DNA of 64,000 bases from Lepidodermella squamata (taxonomy: Eukaryota; Gastrotricha). Each line of letters opens with the position of its first letter. Within the stretch, counting starts at the first letter, position 1. Of the stretch, positions 12,601 to 23,669 are shown piece by piece. Where the stretch lies: contig JBLDXI010000001.1 in assembly GCA_047495785.1 (NCBI GenBank), positions 2,666,001-2,730,000 of the forward strand, written 5' to 3'. Under the pieces are notes generated by a model. That model was given only the letters and a program-made list of their open reading frames with translations. It was not told the DNA's origin and made no database searches. The translations under genes and the position numbers were made by a program.

Positions 12601-13122
12601 TCTCGGCCTAGTGATGTACCGTCAGCTCGAGAGGCTGCTGATTCAATCGTTTGCGAACTATTGAGCGGGCCGAATTGTAAAAATTTGTTCGAGCCGAAAT
12701 GTGCCCAAATTTGGGAGGCAATTTATTCAGCTAGCACCGGCCTGCTTTCCACCTCAATTTCGTCGTCGTCAAATTTACCGTTTTTGAATCTGGCTGTCCG
12801 GTTGTACGAGCTGCATAAATCACAGCCGGAAGATGGGGTTGATCTATTAAGCCGAATGTTGACCACGGTGGTTGCTGCTGGAATGCATGCGGGGTCGCGT
12901 GAAAAATCGGAGAATTTGAATGGCCTAATCGCGTTGGAACTTCGTTCGATTCTGCAAAATTTCGTTTCCTCGTCGCAAATTTCTCGTTTATCGGATACGT
13001 ATTTGTTAACGCTGGCGAAATGTGTGCGTGACGTTTCGTGTTTGCCGCAACAACTCGTCGCTGATAATGATCTGAATAAGTTGCTCATGATTGTCATTCG
13101 CCAAAACACATCTTCCTGGTGA
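9686..13122 (+). CDS. NUP85: nucleoporin NUP85
   Basis: Eight exons (9686-9773, 9832-9936, 9996-10068, 10101-10180, 10234-10472, 10527-11060, 11114-11220, 12060-13122) give 762 residues. NUP85 is a helical scaffold subunit of the NUP107-160 (Y) complex of the nuclear pore. Family-like segments include WYQLLVPRLLYIDPFV, NWWLLAHLMDLLYLSG and EMRNFAVLEYALSLA. These align by eye with human WYHFLVTRLLYSNP, NWWFVAHLTDLLDHC and NMREFLLLEYASGLF. The start is uncertain, since an upstream in-frame ATG exists at 9593. The first donor (GTTGGT) is weak but is the only one that keeps the frame. The 54-nt intron at 10473-10526 is itself open in frame. TMEM104 begins 124 nt downstream. Confidence 0.88.
11221..12059 (-). 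pseudogene. NUP85 intron 7 with antisense coiled-coil remnant
   Basis: Within this 839-nt intron the minus strand between about 11860 and 11605 reads as broken coding sequence. One frame gives a charged helical stretch (LIAGVEERLKAHHTAEIA). After a stop the reading continues in another frame (NSECNIKVNQIEEERL). The amphipathic Glu/Lys/Arg-rich composition looks like a decayed retrocopy or transposon coiled coil. The parent family is not recognised. The rest of the intron is AT-rich and featureless. Confidence 0.3.
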
Positions 13123-13246
13123 ATAATTTTGTCTTTTAATTGAACTCAGCCTGGTTTCTTTTAGCTTTAAAAATACCGATTTCATGCAATTTATTTGTTG
13201 CATTTTTTTTAGGAGTTTTGATGTGATATTTTAGCAAGCTGAAGTA

Positions 13247-16200
13247 ATGCCGCAGGACACACTGACGGAGACGGGGTCGACCTACCATGCCGGGGTCGGC
13301 CTGATTATGGTGTTCAACCTCATCATTGGAACAGGTTTGTTATGATTTTTCAATGGAAGCGACGCGCCTTTTCTTCAACAAACGTTGAAATATTTATTAC
13401 TCGACAACTCGAGATTACAAGATTAGGATTAGGTAGAATTCTACACATCAGCCTTCGCCAGCTCCTTTAGCTTTTCTTATTGAACTCAAATTATGTCTTA
13501 TGACAAAATTGAAACACATGAATGTGCCTTAATTCACTGCGGGCGAGAAATTGGGCATTGGCGACGCTGCCGCTGAAAATTTGTACAGCGAGTGTCTCTT
13601 TCGTCGGCCACTTGGTGCGAAGATGAAGGCCAACTGCATCTTGTAGATGAACCAATCAACGACGTGAAGCTTTGTAAACCTGGCCACGGTAGGTAAAAAG
13701 TAGAATTCCCCCAAGAGAGCGCGAATTTCATCACAAGCAATGAGTTGCGTCTTGGCCCCAGTACCAACTCGACTCATGCGCAGCTGGAAACGGCGAGAAA
13801 ATTTCGGTCGCAATTTCTTCGAAACCTTCCATGGTCTTTACATTCGGCGGGTGGCAGTCGTTGCAATAGCGCGCAACCCTCGCGTTACTAACTCCTGTCG
13901 CATTTCCTTCAGAACTGCTGACTGAATCGGTTCGCACGTTGATTCTAACAACAAGGGGCAAACCGGGTATGAGAGGCAAACAAGAAGAGCCCGATAACGA
14001 GAAAAGCCAGTTTCGAATTCAGAACTGTCGTGTAAAATAGACTGTGTCTTTTGTTCTGACGAACAATGTTTTGGTCCATCAGGTTCGAGCGCGTTTCTGT
14101 CGATACGCGCGTGTTGTTTTGTTGATGATTCTGCGCGTCACCAACCTGGCGTATTGGTTGAAGTCATCCGTGTCATGAGCCGAAGTCCCCGCTCTTTGTT
14201 TAAAGCGACCGAAAAAATGTAGAATTTCTGACCTATCATCGCATATTTGAAGGCATATTTGCTGTTTTGCTGTTGCTAGCCGCCAACTGATTACCTTGAA
14301 AAATAGCCATTGGAATTGCTTCTATCGGACTAGGCGGTATTACGGCCAATGACTGGTTCGGCTGGTTTAGAAGTTCTTATAAATTTGTTCCAACTTCGAG
14401 CCCAAAACGACTACTGAGCTCATGTCCTTGTCTCGTGAGCTGTACCTAGTATTAATCCTCAAAGGGCGAGGTAGTAGTGATTGAAGGATTTAAAATGTGT
14501 TTGGATTTTACGATATTGGGTGGCTCTTTGGTACAATATTCAAGATTTCGAGCCAGCATTGGTTGAAACCAACAAAGCAAATGCTTATTCTAATTTCCTT
14601 ATCCGTAAACTAATTCACTAATTTTTTCATCTTTATTAGGTGCTTTGGCGCTCCCGTATGCTTTTAAGGAAGCTGGCTACGTAATCAGCGCAATTATGCT
14701 ATGCCTAATCGCTCTGATCGCATACGTCACCGCAACTTACGTCGTCGAAGCCATGGCGATCGGAAATGCGGTCATCTACCTGCGAAAGCGTCGCGAGGAG
14801 GCCGCGCGAGAAGACGGCGGCACCGGCGTTAAGGCGGGCGATGAAAGCGACCCGGAGCTGGTCGACGAGCGAAGCCCGATGCGGCGAACTTCCTCGGCAG
14901 TTAGCGACCCGCGCCCCTTGGAAGATCCGGCCAGCGCATGGACCCCATTTGAAATTCGCAGTCGAGTCGAACTCGGGCGGTTATCGACCATTTTCTTCGG
15001 CCGCGTCGGCCAGGCGCTTTTCTACCTATCGATGGCTGTTTATTTATACGGAGATTTAGCGATTTATGCGACTGCTGTACCTACGTCTCTGCTCAGGGTG
15101 ACTTGCTCGTGGACTGGTGACAATTCGTCATCATCTGGCAATTGCTCAACTAGTTCGGCTGATGCCAACCTGACAATGAGCGACCCGTGTTGGGAGGGTG
15201 TCTACTTGAGCCGGTTCGACGTGTATCGCATCTATGTTGCGGCTTTCACGCTATGCCTCGGGCCATTTGCGTTTTTCAATGTTCAGAAGACTATGTTGAT
15301 TCAAATCGCTACGACTGTGCTGAGGTGGGCATCCCTTCTGGCAATGATCTCATTGGCCTGTTTGGTTCTCACTTCACCGGGAGGTGGTCATGGAAAACCG
15401 GTTGCAGGTAATTTTCTTTCATTTTCTAACAGTGATAACCATGCTGTCGAGGGCTCCAAACTCGACCAGTTGGAGCAGGGCTTCTCAACAACAGCCACCC
15501 CAAAATCTAAATTTTTAGCGGGCTGCAACCCCTATAGCGAAATTTGCTATTTTTTATCGCTTATCAGTGTGGGAAACGATGCTCAAAAGTTTGAAATTCT
15601 GCATCAAAACTATAAAATAGTACCCAATTTCCATCAATTTTCGCTATAATTTCTTCAGCCTATATCCCTGAACCCTGAACTGGGCTCTTGACCGCATTTT
15701 CAATCGGCTTTTAGTTCGCTTACTAAAGTTGAATGTGAGCTTTAGCTGACGCTTGTTTAGAGATTTATTGTGGAAGATTGTCTTGAAATGATCTAAATCT
15801 TTTCAATTTTCACGATCTATATATATAAAAATCATTAGGCGATCCCCAGCTGACTCGGTGACCCACGGAAAACGGGCCTGCGACCCCCAGTTTGAGAAGC
15901 CCTGAGTTGGGATGATTTTTTTCCATTTTTTTTCCTTGCGGGATTTTTCGGTTTTGAAGAATAGTAGAAATTTTTTAGATTTTCGGCAAGTTATCGTTGA
16001 GACGTTGCACCGGGACGGTGTCAAGGCAGATCTAGGCTCAGCCTCCATAAAGGCAAAGCCGGATAATCCTGGAAGACCAATATGAGCCAATTGCGCTCGG
16101 TAATCAAGGGCTTCAATCATAACATAACATAACATTACATTATCGTTATTTTATATTTTCCTTCTTTTACATATTATATGATACAAAACAAGGATTAACA

Positions 16201-19200
16201 ACAAGGAATAGCGAATAGGAAGGAAAAATTATAAAATAAAAATACCCCGGTGTGCCCAGCGGGGTTTCAATCAGGTAATTTCAGGGTTTACGGCGGAGGC
16301 TCACATAAAAATGCATGAATCGTACCGTAGGGAGGGTAATTTTGGACAGTTTTTCGAGGATTAAAAAATCAGTCCTAAATCAGAAACCGATGGTATTCGT
16401 TACTAATATCCATAGAAGTCATTTGTAAATGTTCGCAACGGTAATGCGAACGCGATTATCAGTCTAATCGAAAAAGATGAGGGAGCCAGAGTCGCAGCGA
16501 CCGCAGGTAAGCTGAAATCTTGGGAGACGATGCAGGTAAAAGCGGCTGATATATACGCAGCTGCCTCGATTAAAACACAGCCGATGGCGCGGAAGCGTCC
16601 TTTTGTGACATGAAAATGACAGCATGGTACGAACTTGCCCAGTATCGCCGGTGATTGAGCGTAGGACAAAGACGCCATAGTTGCGAGCTTAATATTCCAC
16701 GAACTCCTTGTTGCAAGTGGCTAACTGAGCCTATGAGCTATTATGGTCAAAAACGAGCTTTTGTTGCTACTTCCTACCGAGGTAGGACTTTCGAGAATCT
16801 GTCGCTCATGTTGAGGCGGACCAGCAACGAACGTTCGATGATATCAATAGGAAAATATGTTGTCCCAAAATGAGGAATGATATGGTGATTGAAAATAGCT
16901 AGATGTTCATAGTTAGCCTACGGCTGAGGCTTGCATGGGACTGAAGGAATATGTAGCACTGCTAGGTTCCGTCAGGGTGACGCTGCCGGCTGTGGTAACG
17001 GTGGGCGTTTTCACGGGGCAGAAATTGCAATTCATGTGCTGTCTCACACAACGCAAAATGTATTCATATGAAAAATTGATTTTTGATTTTATGGCGATTC
17101 ACGGCAGCCTGTTGTACGAGATTGAAGAGTTCTCGATCAAGGCGTACGTTTTGGTTTCGGATGACTTGGTGGCCATTCTCTAGACGATGTAGAACGCTTT
17201 CCGTTCATTGAGCCTGCAGCCAGATACAATCGGAAATACTGCGAGACATGGTCAGTAACGTTGTTTCTGCGAATTATTCGTGCGGTGGTTTCCAATCGGA
17301 GAAACGCTATTAGATTTTGGAAATAAGTTCGATCTTCGTTGGCTATTCGTAGCTGAGTTAGTAGTTCCGCCGAAAAATACCAAAAAATAAACAATGTTTT
17401 TTATTACGGTGTGGCTATTGGCACATAATTATGTGCCTCTTATTGGCTATTGGCACATACATTATGTGCCCCTTAATGGCTATTGGCACATAACATTTTT
17501 CATTCAACTGCTTTTTTGGGGAGTTTAATTCCCAGATAACAGCATTTCAACGTTGCATTAGCAATCTAAGGGCGGCGAATTCACTGGAATCGTCGGATTT
17601 CACGTAACTGTGCGATAGACTTCAGATACTCTACTTGGGCTACCCATTAGATGACGGATACCCCGATTTGCGGGCCCATGACTGCAATTTCGATATCGCC
17701 ATTCGATTCCCCGTTGACGAAAACCCTAATATCAATACTCGTTGAACATTTCGATGCGTGACTTTCTAAAACATCGAAAATTGAAATTAGCGTTATGTGC
17801 CAATAGCCATTAAGAGGCACATAATGTATGTGCCAATAGCCAATAAGAGGCACATAATTATGTGCCAATAGCAACACCCTTTTTATTAAAATCAGAATTT
17901 AATGTTACATAAAACATTTTGCTAGTTTTTATGCTAATAATATCATTTTTCCTTAATTTTAGGAGAAATCGGCGGAGTGCCACAGCTGTTTGGTTCAGCT
18001 GTCTACGCGTTCATGTGTCACCACAGCTTGCCGTCTCTTATCACGCCTATCCGTCAGAAGCGCCAGGTGAACATGCTACTGGCCGGAGATTTCATCGTCG
18101 TGCTGCTGTTCTACTTACTTCTGGCAATAACCGGCATTTTCGCCTTCGACCACATCGAAAGTTTATATACGCTCAACTTCCGGCCTGGCTTCTGCGACAG
18201 CGGCCCGAACCCCGCGCCCGCCACTGCCCTCGTTCCGTTGCAATATTTTATCGCCCTGTTTCCGGTCTTCACAATAAGTGCTAGTTTCCCGATTATTGCT
18301 ATCACGCTGCGGAACAATATTCACGCGTTTGTGCTGGCGTTGATCTCAACATTTCGAAGGCGGAGAAACCGCGGTGAAGGATCGTTGCTTATCGAACACG
18401 CTGATTATGGAACTGGGGTAAGTGTTTTTTATTTGACCCTTACTGTTATCGTTACTATTGATATGGAATGCCGCAATCGGTTCAAAATTTTGTAAATTTC
18501 GAGATGTGCTCTTAAAAATTTATTTGTGCTCATCCGAATTTTCCGATTTTGACCAAAAATACTTCGGCTCCTGAGCTTTCCAACATTTCTTATGTTATTG
18601 ATTTTGAAAAATCTTCGAAGCTCAGAAAGGTTAGTTGGGACCTATGAAAGGATGGGCAAATTATTTAGATTTACGGGAACTGGAAATCGTGAAGGAAATA
18701 TAAGGAGACGGACGACCCATTTATGCTGCTAAACAAATAAAGAAGGTTGGGATTTAGGATACATTATTTTTGACGGTAATGCCCTAAGTCATTTACCTAG
18801 TTTTCTCGAGATTTCCTAAAATGTCTGGGGAATTGGACTAGGTAGAGAAGCGTGTCAGTCGAAGAGTTAGTTGCTCGAGTTCTTAAAATACCGTAAATAC
18901 CGAAATATGAGGCGGGGCCGAAACAAAGGGCAGAACCTGAATAGCTGCAGGACGTTCGGAAAACTATATATAGGACAGCCAAAATAGAGGGCCTATCAAT
19001 ATCAATGCCACAGCGCTGTTTACAGATATGCTTTAAAATCAAGATTTTCTTAAATTTATCGACAAATAAAAATGGGAAAGAGAATAACTGAGGCTCAAAC
19101 ACCCATTGAAACCGATAAGAGCTCCACTTTTGCTGCCATTTTCCATGCAGACCCTGAGGACTGGGGTTGCCGGGCGTTTGAAAAAAAATAGGAGACAATG

Positions 19201-19696
19201 CCTTATTATTCGGTATTTAAGGAACCTTTTTTTTAATACCGAATGCTCTAGTCCTTTACTAATAATTTTGATTTTATTTATGTAATTTCAGACTACTGAT
19301 GCCTTGGCAAGCCCCGGCGATCTGCCCCCGCCAACTCTGCGCCCACCAGACCGCCACAAGTTGCCATTCTACGTCGAACGAATCATTCTACCCCTCGTCG
19401 CTCTGCTGCCTCCGGTCGCCCTGGCCCTAATCACCGACAATGTGTCGCTGTTGGTCGGCATAACCGGCTCTTATGCCGGCGCGTTTGTTCAATACCTGAT
19501 ACCAGCTGCTTTGGTGTATTTCGGCCGGAAACGACTGGCGGAGCTGGTTAAAGTTCTGCCCAGCGCAGCGAATGTCGCCGCGAAAAACCCGCATCAATCA
19601 CCCTTCGGCCACATCGTATGGCTGATTCTTGTCTGTGCCTGGGCATTGGTTGCTATCGGTCTCGTCACGGTCGATCATATTATCACTGGAAAATAA
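13247..19696 (+). CDS. TMEM104: TMEM104, amino-acid-transporter-like membrane protein
   Basis: Four exons (13247-13334, 14640-15407, 17963-18417, 19292-19696) encode 571 residues. The first exon begins MPQDTLTETGSTYHAGVGL and runs into FNLIIGTGALALPYAF, the first helix of the AAAP/APC fold. Family hallmarks follow: YLYGDLAIYATAVP, DVYRIYVAAFTLCLGPFAFFNVQKT, FMCHHSLPSLITP, FPVFTISASFPIIAITLRNN and LVGITGSYAGAFVQYLIP. All align by eye with human TMEM104, which is about 496 residues. Extra length lies in an acidic, Ser-rich loop at about residues 70-115 and in a loop before the last exon. Human TMEM104 is poorly characterised, so the substrate is unknown. The introns are unusually long (1,305, 2,555 and 874 nt) and hold mobile elements. 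Confidence 0.93.
13335..14639 (-). pseudogene. TMEM104 intron 1 with antisense coding-like remnant
   Basis: On the minus strand an ATG at 14079 opens a 50-codon frame. It has a basic N-terminus and then a hydrophobic signal-anchor-like helix (KLAFLVIGLFLFASHTR), ending in a stop at about 13930. Coding-like sequence continues in the other two frames down to 13529. One contains RYCNDCHPPNVKTMEGFEE; the other contains TKLHVVDWFIYKMQLAFIF. This could be a frameshifted single-pass membrane protein relic or a small nested gene with an unseen junction. I do not recognise a family. No typical splice pair joins the frames. Confidence 0.3.
15468..15912. mobile_element. hAT-like MITE in TMEM104 intron 2
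   Basis: The segment 15476-15904 begins CAGGGCTTCTCAA and ends TTGAGAAGCCCTG, a perfect 13-bp terminal inverted repeat. It has the CAGGG...TTCTCAA consensus familiar from hAT/Charlie-type DNA transposons, and the adjoining CGACCCCCAG is also typical. The flanking octamers AGTTGGAG (15468-15475) and AGTTGGGA (15905-15912) match at six positions, fitting an aged 8-bp hAT target duplication. At 429 bp, without a transposase, it is non-autonomous. The left end overlaps sequence just after the exon 2 donor of TMEM104. Confidence 0.75.
15913..17397. other. remainder of TMEM104 intron 2
   Basis: This non-coding sequence includes a short tandem run of ATAACATAACATAACATT at about 16124-16138, as found at some LINE 3' tails. 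Its minus strand has two open but unrecognised frames, at 16403-16678 and 17137-17394. They have no conserved motif that I can name and may be decayed transposon sequence. Confidence 0.3.
17398..17888. mobile_element. foldback/MULE-like element with 88-bp inverted repeats and 9-bp TSD
   Basis: The 473-bp element 17407-17879 has terminal inverted repeats of 88 bp (17407-17494 and 17792-17879) that match at nearly every position. It is flanked by a perfect 9-bp direct repeat, TTTTTATTA, at 17398-17406 and 17880-17888. Each inverted repeat is made of repeated units. One contains the perfect palindrome GGCACATAATTATGTGCC and the next a near-copy of it, both preceded by CTATTGG. Long inverted repeats with 9-bp duplications are characteristic of Mutator-like elements. 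No transposase is encoded, so this is a non-autonomous derivative. Confidence 0.85.
18418..19291 (+). other. TMEM104 intron 3
   Basis: This is an 874-nt intron from GTAAGT to TTTCAG. An open minus-strand frame at 18797-19198 has no recognisable domain. Nothing else was identified. Confidence 0.5.
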
Positions 19697-20127
19697 TAAT
19701 TCGCTAGCTTTGAATAAAAAATCAATTAATTTTAATTACGAATTTAATTTCAGTATTTCTATTAATGATCTTCGAGCTTTCAATTAAAATATTACAACAA
19801 ATCGCAGCGCTGGATAATTTTTAAAAATGTTTGCAATTACTACAATAAACCATGGCTGTGAATTCGATTATAAACGCGAGCTCTTTGAAGATGCACACTG
19901 CTTGTTTTTTCGCTTTAGTTTGTTATGATTCGCTCGCTGTCCTCGATTTTCGTCGAAAATCTTTGTCTTGAAAAAGTTGGGAAAATAAAACAACGAATGT
20001 TATGGAGCTTCTTGCCTTTTTGTTATCGCATTTAGACTGATAAAAGTGGTCTTATCCGCTTTTTGGCTAACAAAGGTCATGATTTAATACGGCAGTTCAT
20101 TCCTGTAGTTTTGGGCTTGAAAAATCA
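19697..20127. other. TMEM104 3' flank and array left boundary
   Basis: A poly(A) signal-like AATAAA lies near 19710, just after the TMEM104 stop. The remaining AT-rich DNA presumably contains the promoter of the first array transporter. No gene was seen. Confidence 0.45.
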
Positions 20128-21615
20128 ATGTTGTCCTCCTCAGCTTCATCGACAAATCATCAGGCAGATGATTCAGAAAAGCAGTACCATGGCTATAAGA
20201 TGCGCTGGTACATTCTTGGCCTGTACTTCATGATGGCATTCTGGCAGTCAGCCACATCCTCCTGCTTCGGCCCGATCGCGCCCGAAATAAATCCAGCTTT
20301 CGGCTTCACCCAACTCGATTTCGCGTTGTTCACAAATTATTTCAACATCGGATTCGTACTTCTCTTCGTCATCTTCGTTTGGCTTATCGAGAATAAGGGT
20401 CTCAGGGTGGCTGTAGTCATAACTGCCGCAATCGTAGCAATAGGATCTAGCATTCGATGCCTTCATATCGGCAACCCTGTATTCGATAAATTCTTCATCC
20501 ACCTCGGCCTGGCTATCATCGGACTTGCAAGCTCTGTTTCCTGGTTCGCCTGCACCACAGTCAGTGCAGTTTGGTTCCCGCCGCATGAGCGTAATATGGT
20601 AACTGCGATTTGCCTAACAGCGGGTAGTCTCGCGGCAACTTTCATGTTCGGTGTCGCGCCGGCTTTTCTTCACGCTTTCGAAGGCTCAGGATCACCGGAG
20701 GAAATACGAGCGGCAACTTATAAATTTCTGTATTTCCAAGCCGTTGTCGCGAATTTAATCCTTCTCGCGATTGTTTTACACTTCCCGTCCAAACCGCCGA
20801 CCCCTCCATCGCCATCAGCAGCTGTTGCTAGGATGCAGCTGAAAGACGGGGTGATCCATTTCGTGAAAAATCCGAATGCGCTACTGATGTTTGGTGCCAA
20901 TATTTGCGGCAATATTATCTCGACCTGGGCAGTTTATTTGCGTGAGTTGACGTAAACATTGCTTTATATCAAGAACCTCAAATTTCGCCCGTGAACAGCG
21001 CAAATTGTTGAAAATTACATGAGTGATACCGAAACTGGTTTGCTCGGTTTTGCTATGGGCCTAGCGACTATAGCGGCCACATATGGCAGCGCCGCGATTT
21101 TGTCTTTCCCGAGATTCGCCCCGAAATCTCGCCTAGCCGCAATTATTCTCGTATTTCTCGGTACTGCATGCCTGGTCCCGTTTGTATTCAGCCTTAACAT
21201 AACATCTCAAACATTTCTTACTCCGAGCAAAGTAAATTTTTGCATCATGAAATTTCCTGGAATTTATTTGTCTAATTAATAGCCTTTGATTTGGGCGACA
21301 ATTTTGGTTGGAATTCCGTTGGCTTCAGCGACGCAACCGGTTTGGTGGGAAATGACGTGTGACTGCATGTACCCGGTACCTGAGAGCGTAGTTGCAAGTA
21401 TTTTCAGTTTCGGCGCCTGCTTTTTTACCGTCATTTTACTCGTAATTATGATGTTCAACCAACTTGGCTTTATGTGGTTCAACTGGGTCTTGTTGGCATC
21501 TCAAGCCGCTATCGTACCTATGCTGATTTTCTACCGGCATAACGGGAAAAGAAGTACAGTCGATGAAAATGAGAACCAAATTAAACCTGATAATAATTAT
21601 CGTCCTTTGAATTAA
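20128..21615 (+). CDS. SLC49A4-like MFS transporter, array copy 1
   Basis: Three exons (20128-20941, 20999-21231, 21283-21615) encode 459 residues with about twelve hydrophobic helices. SLC49A4-type landmarks are RWYILGLYF at the first helix, NKGLRVAV after the second, ACTTVSAVWFPPHER in the middle and HFPSKPPTPPSP before the long loop. Late markers are TETGLLGF and QPVWWEMTCDCMYPVPESV. Human SLC49A4 is a lysosomal exporter reported to move pyridoxine; the substrate here is unknown. This is the most divergent member: it has TGLLGF where the others have AGWLGF or close forms, WEMTC rather than WEMAC, and it lacks the first intron of copies 2 and 3. A poly(A) signal lies near 21645. Confidence 0.84.
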
Positions 21616-21837
21616 ATTTTATAATTATTATTGTTGGAAAAAATAAAGCTATGCTATTTTCACGCTGCAATCTAGGATGGTGCGTTATCTTTAGACGAGT
21701 CACGGGTACATTTTTTATCTAGAATTCCGTTTTTCGCGCCTAATGGCCCAGCCTGGAACTAAAAAGGGCAAAAAGCAAGTCGATAAAGTCTCGCATTCTG
21801 TTATACCCATTGTTTTGTTGCTGCTCATGAAATCATC

Positions 21838-23444
21838 ATGGCTGACGGGAAAAGAGTTGAAAAATTTGCGTCAGAATTTCCCGGCGACCTGCCGGAACTT
21901 AAAGTTGACCGATCGTACTCGGCAACAGCGTCGGAAAGTGGCAGCCATGCGCATTTTAAAGTCTACAGAACCCGGTGGTACATCCTGGCAATGTTCGGAA
22001 TCGTCGGAATTTTACAAAATATGGTTTACAGCACCTACAGCTCAATCGCGGTTTCAGCGAAATTAGCCCTGGAAATTACTGATACCGGTAATAAAAAAAA
22101 ATCAATTTTTTTCTCTAAAACCCATAAAATCCGTTTAGATTTTGCGTTGCTGACGAACTGGTACAACGTGAGCTTTTTGTTATCGGCCATTCCTTATATT
22201 TACATGGTCGAGGTGAAAGGGCTTCGAATGCCTATGACGACGACTATGAGCTTCATCGCTATCGGAGCGGCTGTAAGGTGTCTACACACCGGCGATAAAC
22301 AATTTGACAAAACGTTTTTACACCTCGGTCAAATTATTAATGGACTCGGAGCAGCTGTTCCGTGGTTTGCATGTACGACTATTAGTGCGGTTTGGTTTCC
22401 GCCCGATCAGAGAAATCTCGCGACAGCCATCGGCCTATTCACCGGCGGAATGGGTTCCTCTATCGCCTATATAATAGGCCCGGCCTTTCTCAACATTTAC
22501 CAGGGCTCCGGGAGTGTTGAAGAAACATACGACGCAATTTATAAGCTGTTCTACTTCGAAGCCTTGTTTTGTAACGGACTTCTATTTTTGACCATGGTTT
22601 ACTTCCCGTCGAAACCTCCAGAGCCGCCTTCGGTCACGGCGACGATTGAAAGAACGTCCTATATTGAAGGAATTCAGTTATTCGTGAAAAATCGATCAGC
22701 TTGGTTGATGTTTACAGTCTATATCCTAAACACGGTGATATCAACCTGGATTCAATACATAAGTATATTTTTTTAAATATTTTTCAATTTTTAAAATAAT
22801 TTTTTAGCTCAAATGGTCAATAGTCAAATGGATGAGACAGAGGCCGGGTGGTTGGGATTTACCATGACGGCGACTTCGATTCTTGCCGGGCCTATCCTGG
22901 CGGCTATTCTCAGCATCAAATTCTTGTCGCCTCACGCGCGACCAATCTCAATCATTTTGATACTAGCAGCTTGCGGCTGTTTCGGTCTCTTCATCGCAGC
23001 TGCTAATATTCCAGATCTGAATACTCTTCTCTTCAAACCGGTGCGCCTTTAAATTCAAAGAATTTTTAAAATTTGTTACGGAATTTTTTTATTCAGCCTT
23101 TGATCTGGGGCACCTTGGCCCCTTCGATAGCCCTAGCAACTGCTGCTCAGCCGATTTGGTGGGAAATGGCCTGCGATTGTTCGTACCCGGTCGCAGAATC
23201 TGTCGTTTCCGGCATTTTCAGCTTCGGCTCATGTGCAGTTTCGCTAGTCATTCTTTTCATTCTTATGATACCTGGCATTGGCTATTTATGGCTGAATTGG
23301 TTTATGCTAGGCTCGCAACTGCTTATTATTCCTCTTCTTCTCCTTTACCGGCACGATGGTCATCGATCTGCTGCTGATTTAGAGGGAGAAAGCCATGTTG
23401 ACTCAGACTCGCATTATCAAGACCAAATAGCTATTATCAATTGA
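21838..23444 (+). CDS. SLC49A4-like MFS transporter, array copy 2
   Basis: Four exons (21838-22087, 22139-22762, 22808-23040, 23097-23444) give 484 residues. Diagnostic stretches are TRWYILAMFG, FALLTNWYNVSFLLS, KGLRMPMTTT, TTISAVWFPPDQRNLATAIG, YFPSKPPEPP, TEAGWLGFTMT and QPIWWEMACDCSYPVAESV. The first intron (51 nt) is a multiple of three and has no stop, so unspliced RNA would add 17 Lys- and Ser-rich residues. The gene starts 222 nt after copy 1 ends. It shares the third and fourth intron positions with copy 1 and the first with copy 3. An AATAAA near 23459 follows the stop. Confidence 0.86.
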
Positions 23445-23669
23445 ATTTATGAGAATTATAATAAAGCAGATTTTTTCCATCTTTTCACCCGGTGTGTTTA
23501 GAGATAACAAAAATTCCCGTATCTCTTTAGAGCTCCGGTTTTTGCTGAGATAAAATTACAGCTGTAAAACGGAAACACCAGGCTGCACTGTTTTTTATAT
23601 AGAGGTCATAATTGACAAGTTAAAACGCTCTATGAAAATTTCGGCTGTCGTAGTTGAACCGAGCGTTTT

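Noticed and set aside
15803-16135. Minus-strand frame with GFAFMEAEP resembling the RNP1 motif of RRM proteins
   Set aside because: Only that short phrase matches and the remaining RRM elements are absent, so it is probably coincidence or a very decayed fragment.
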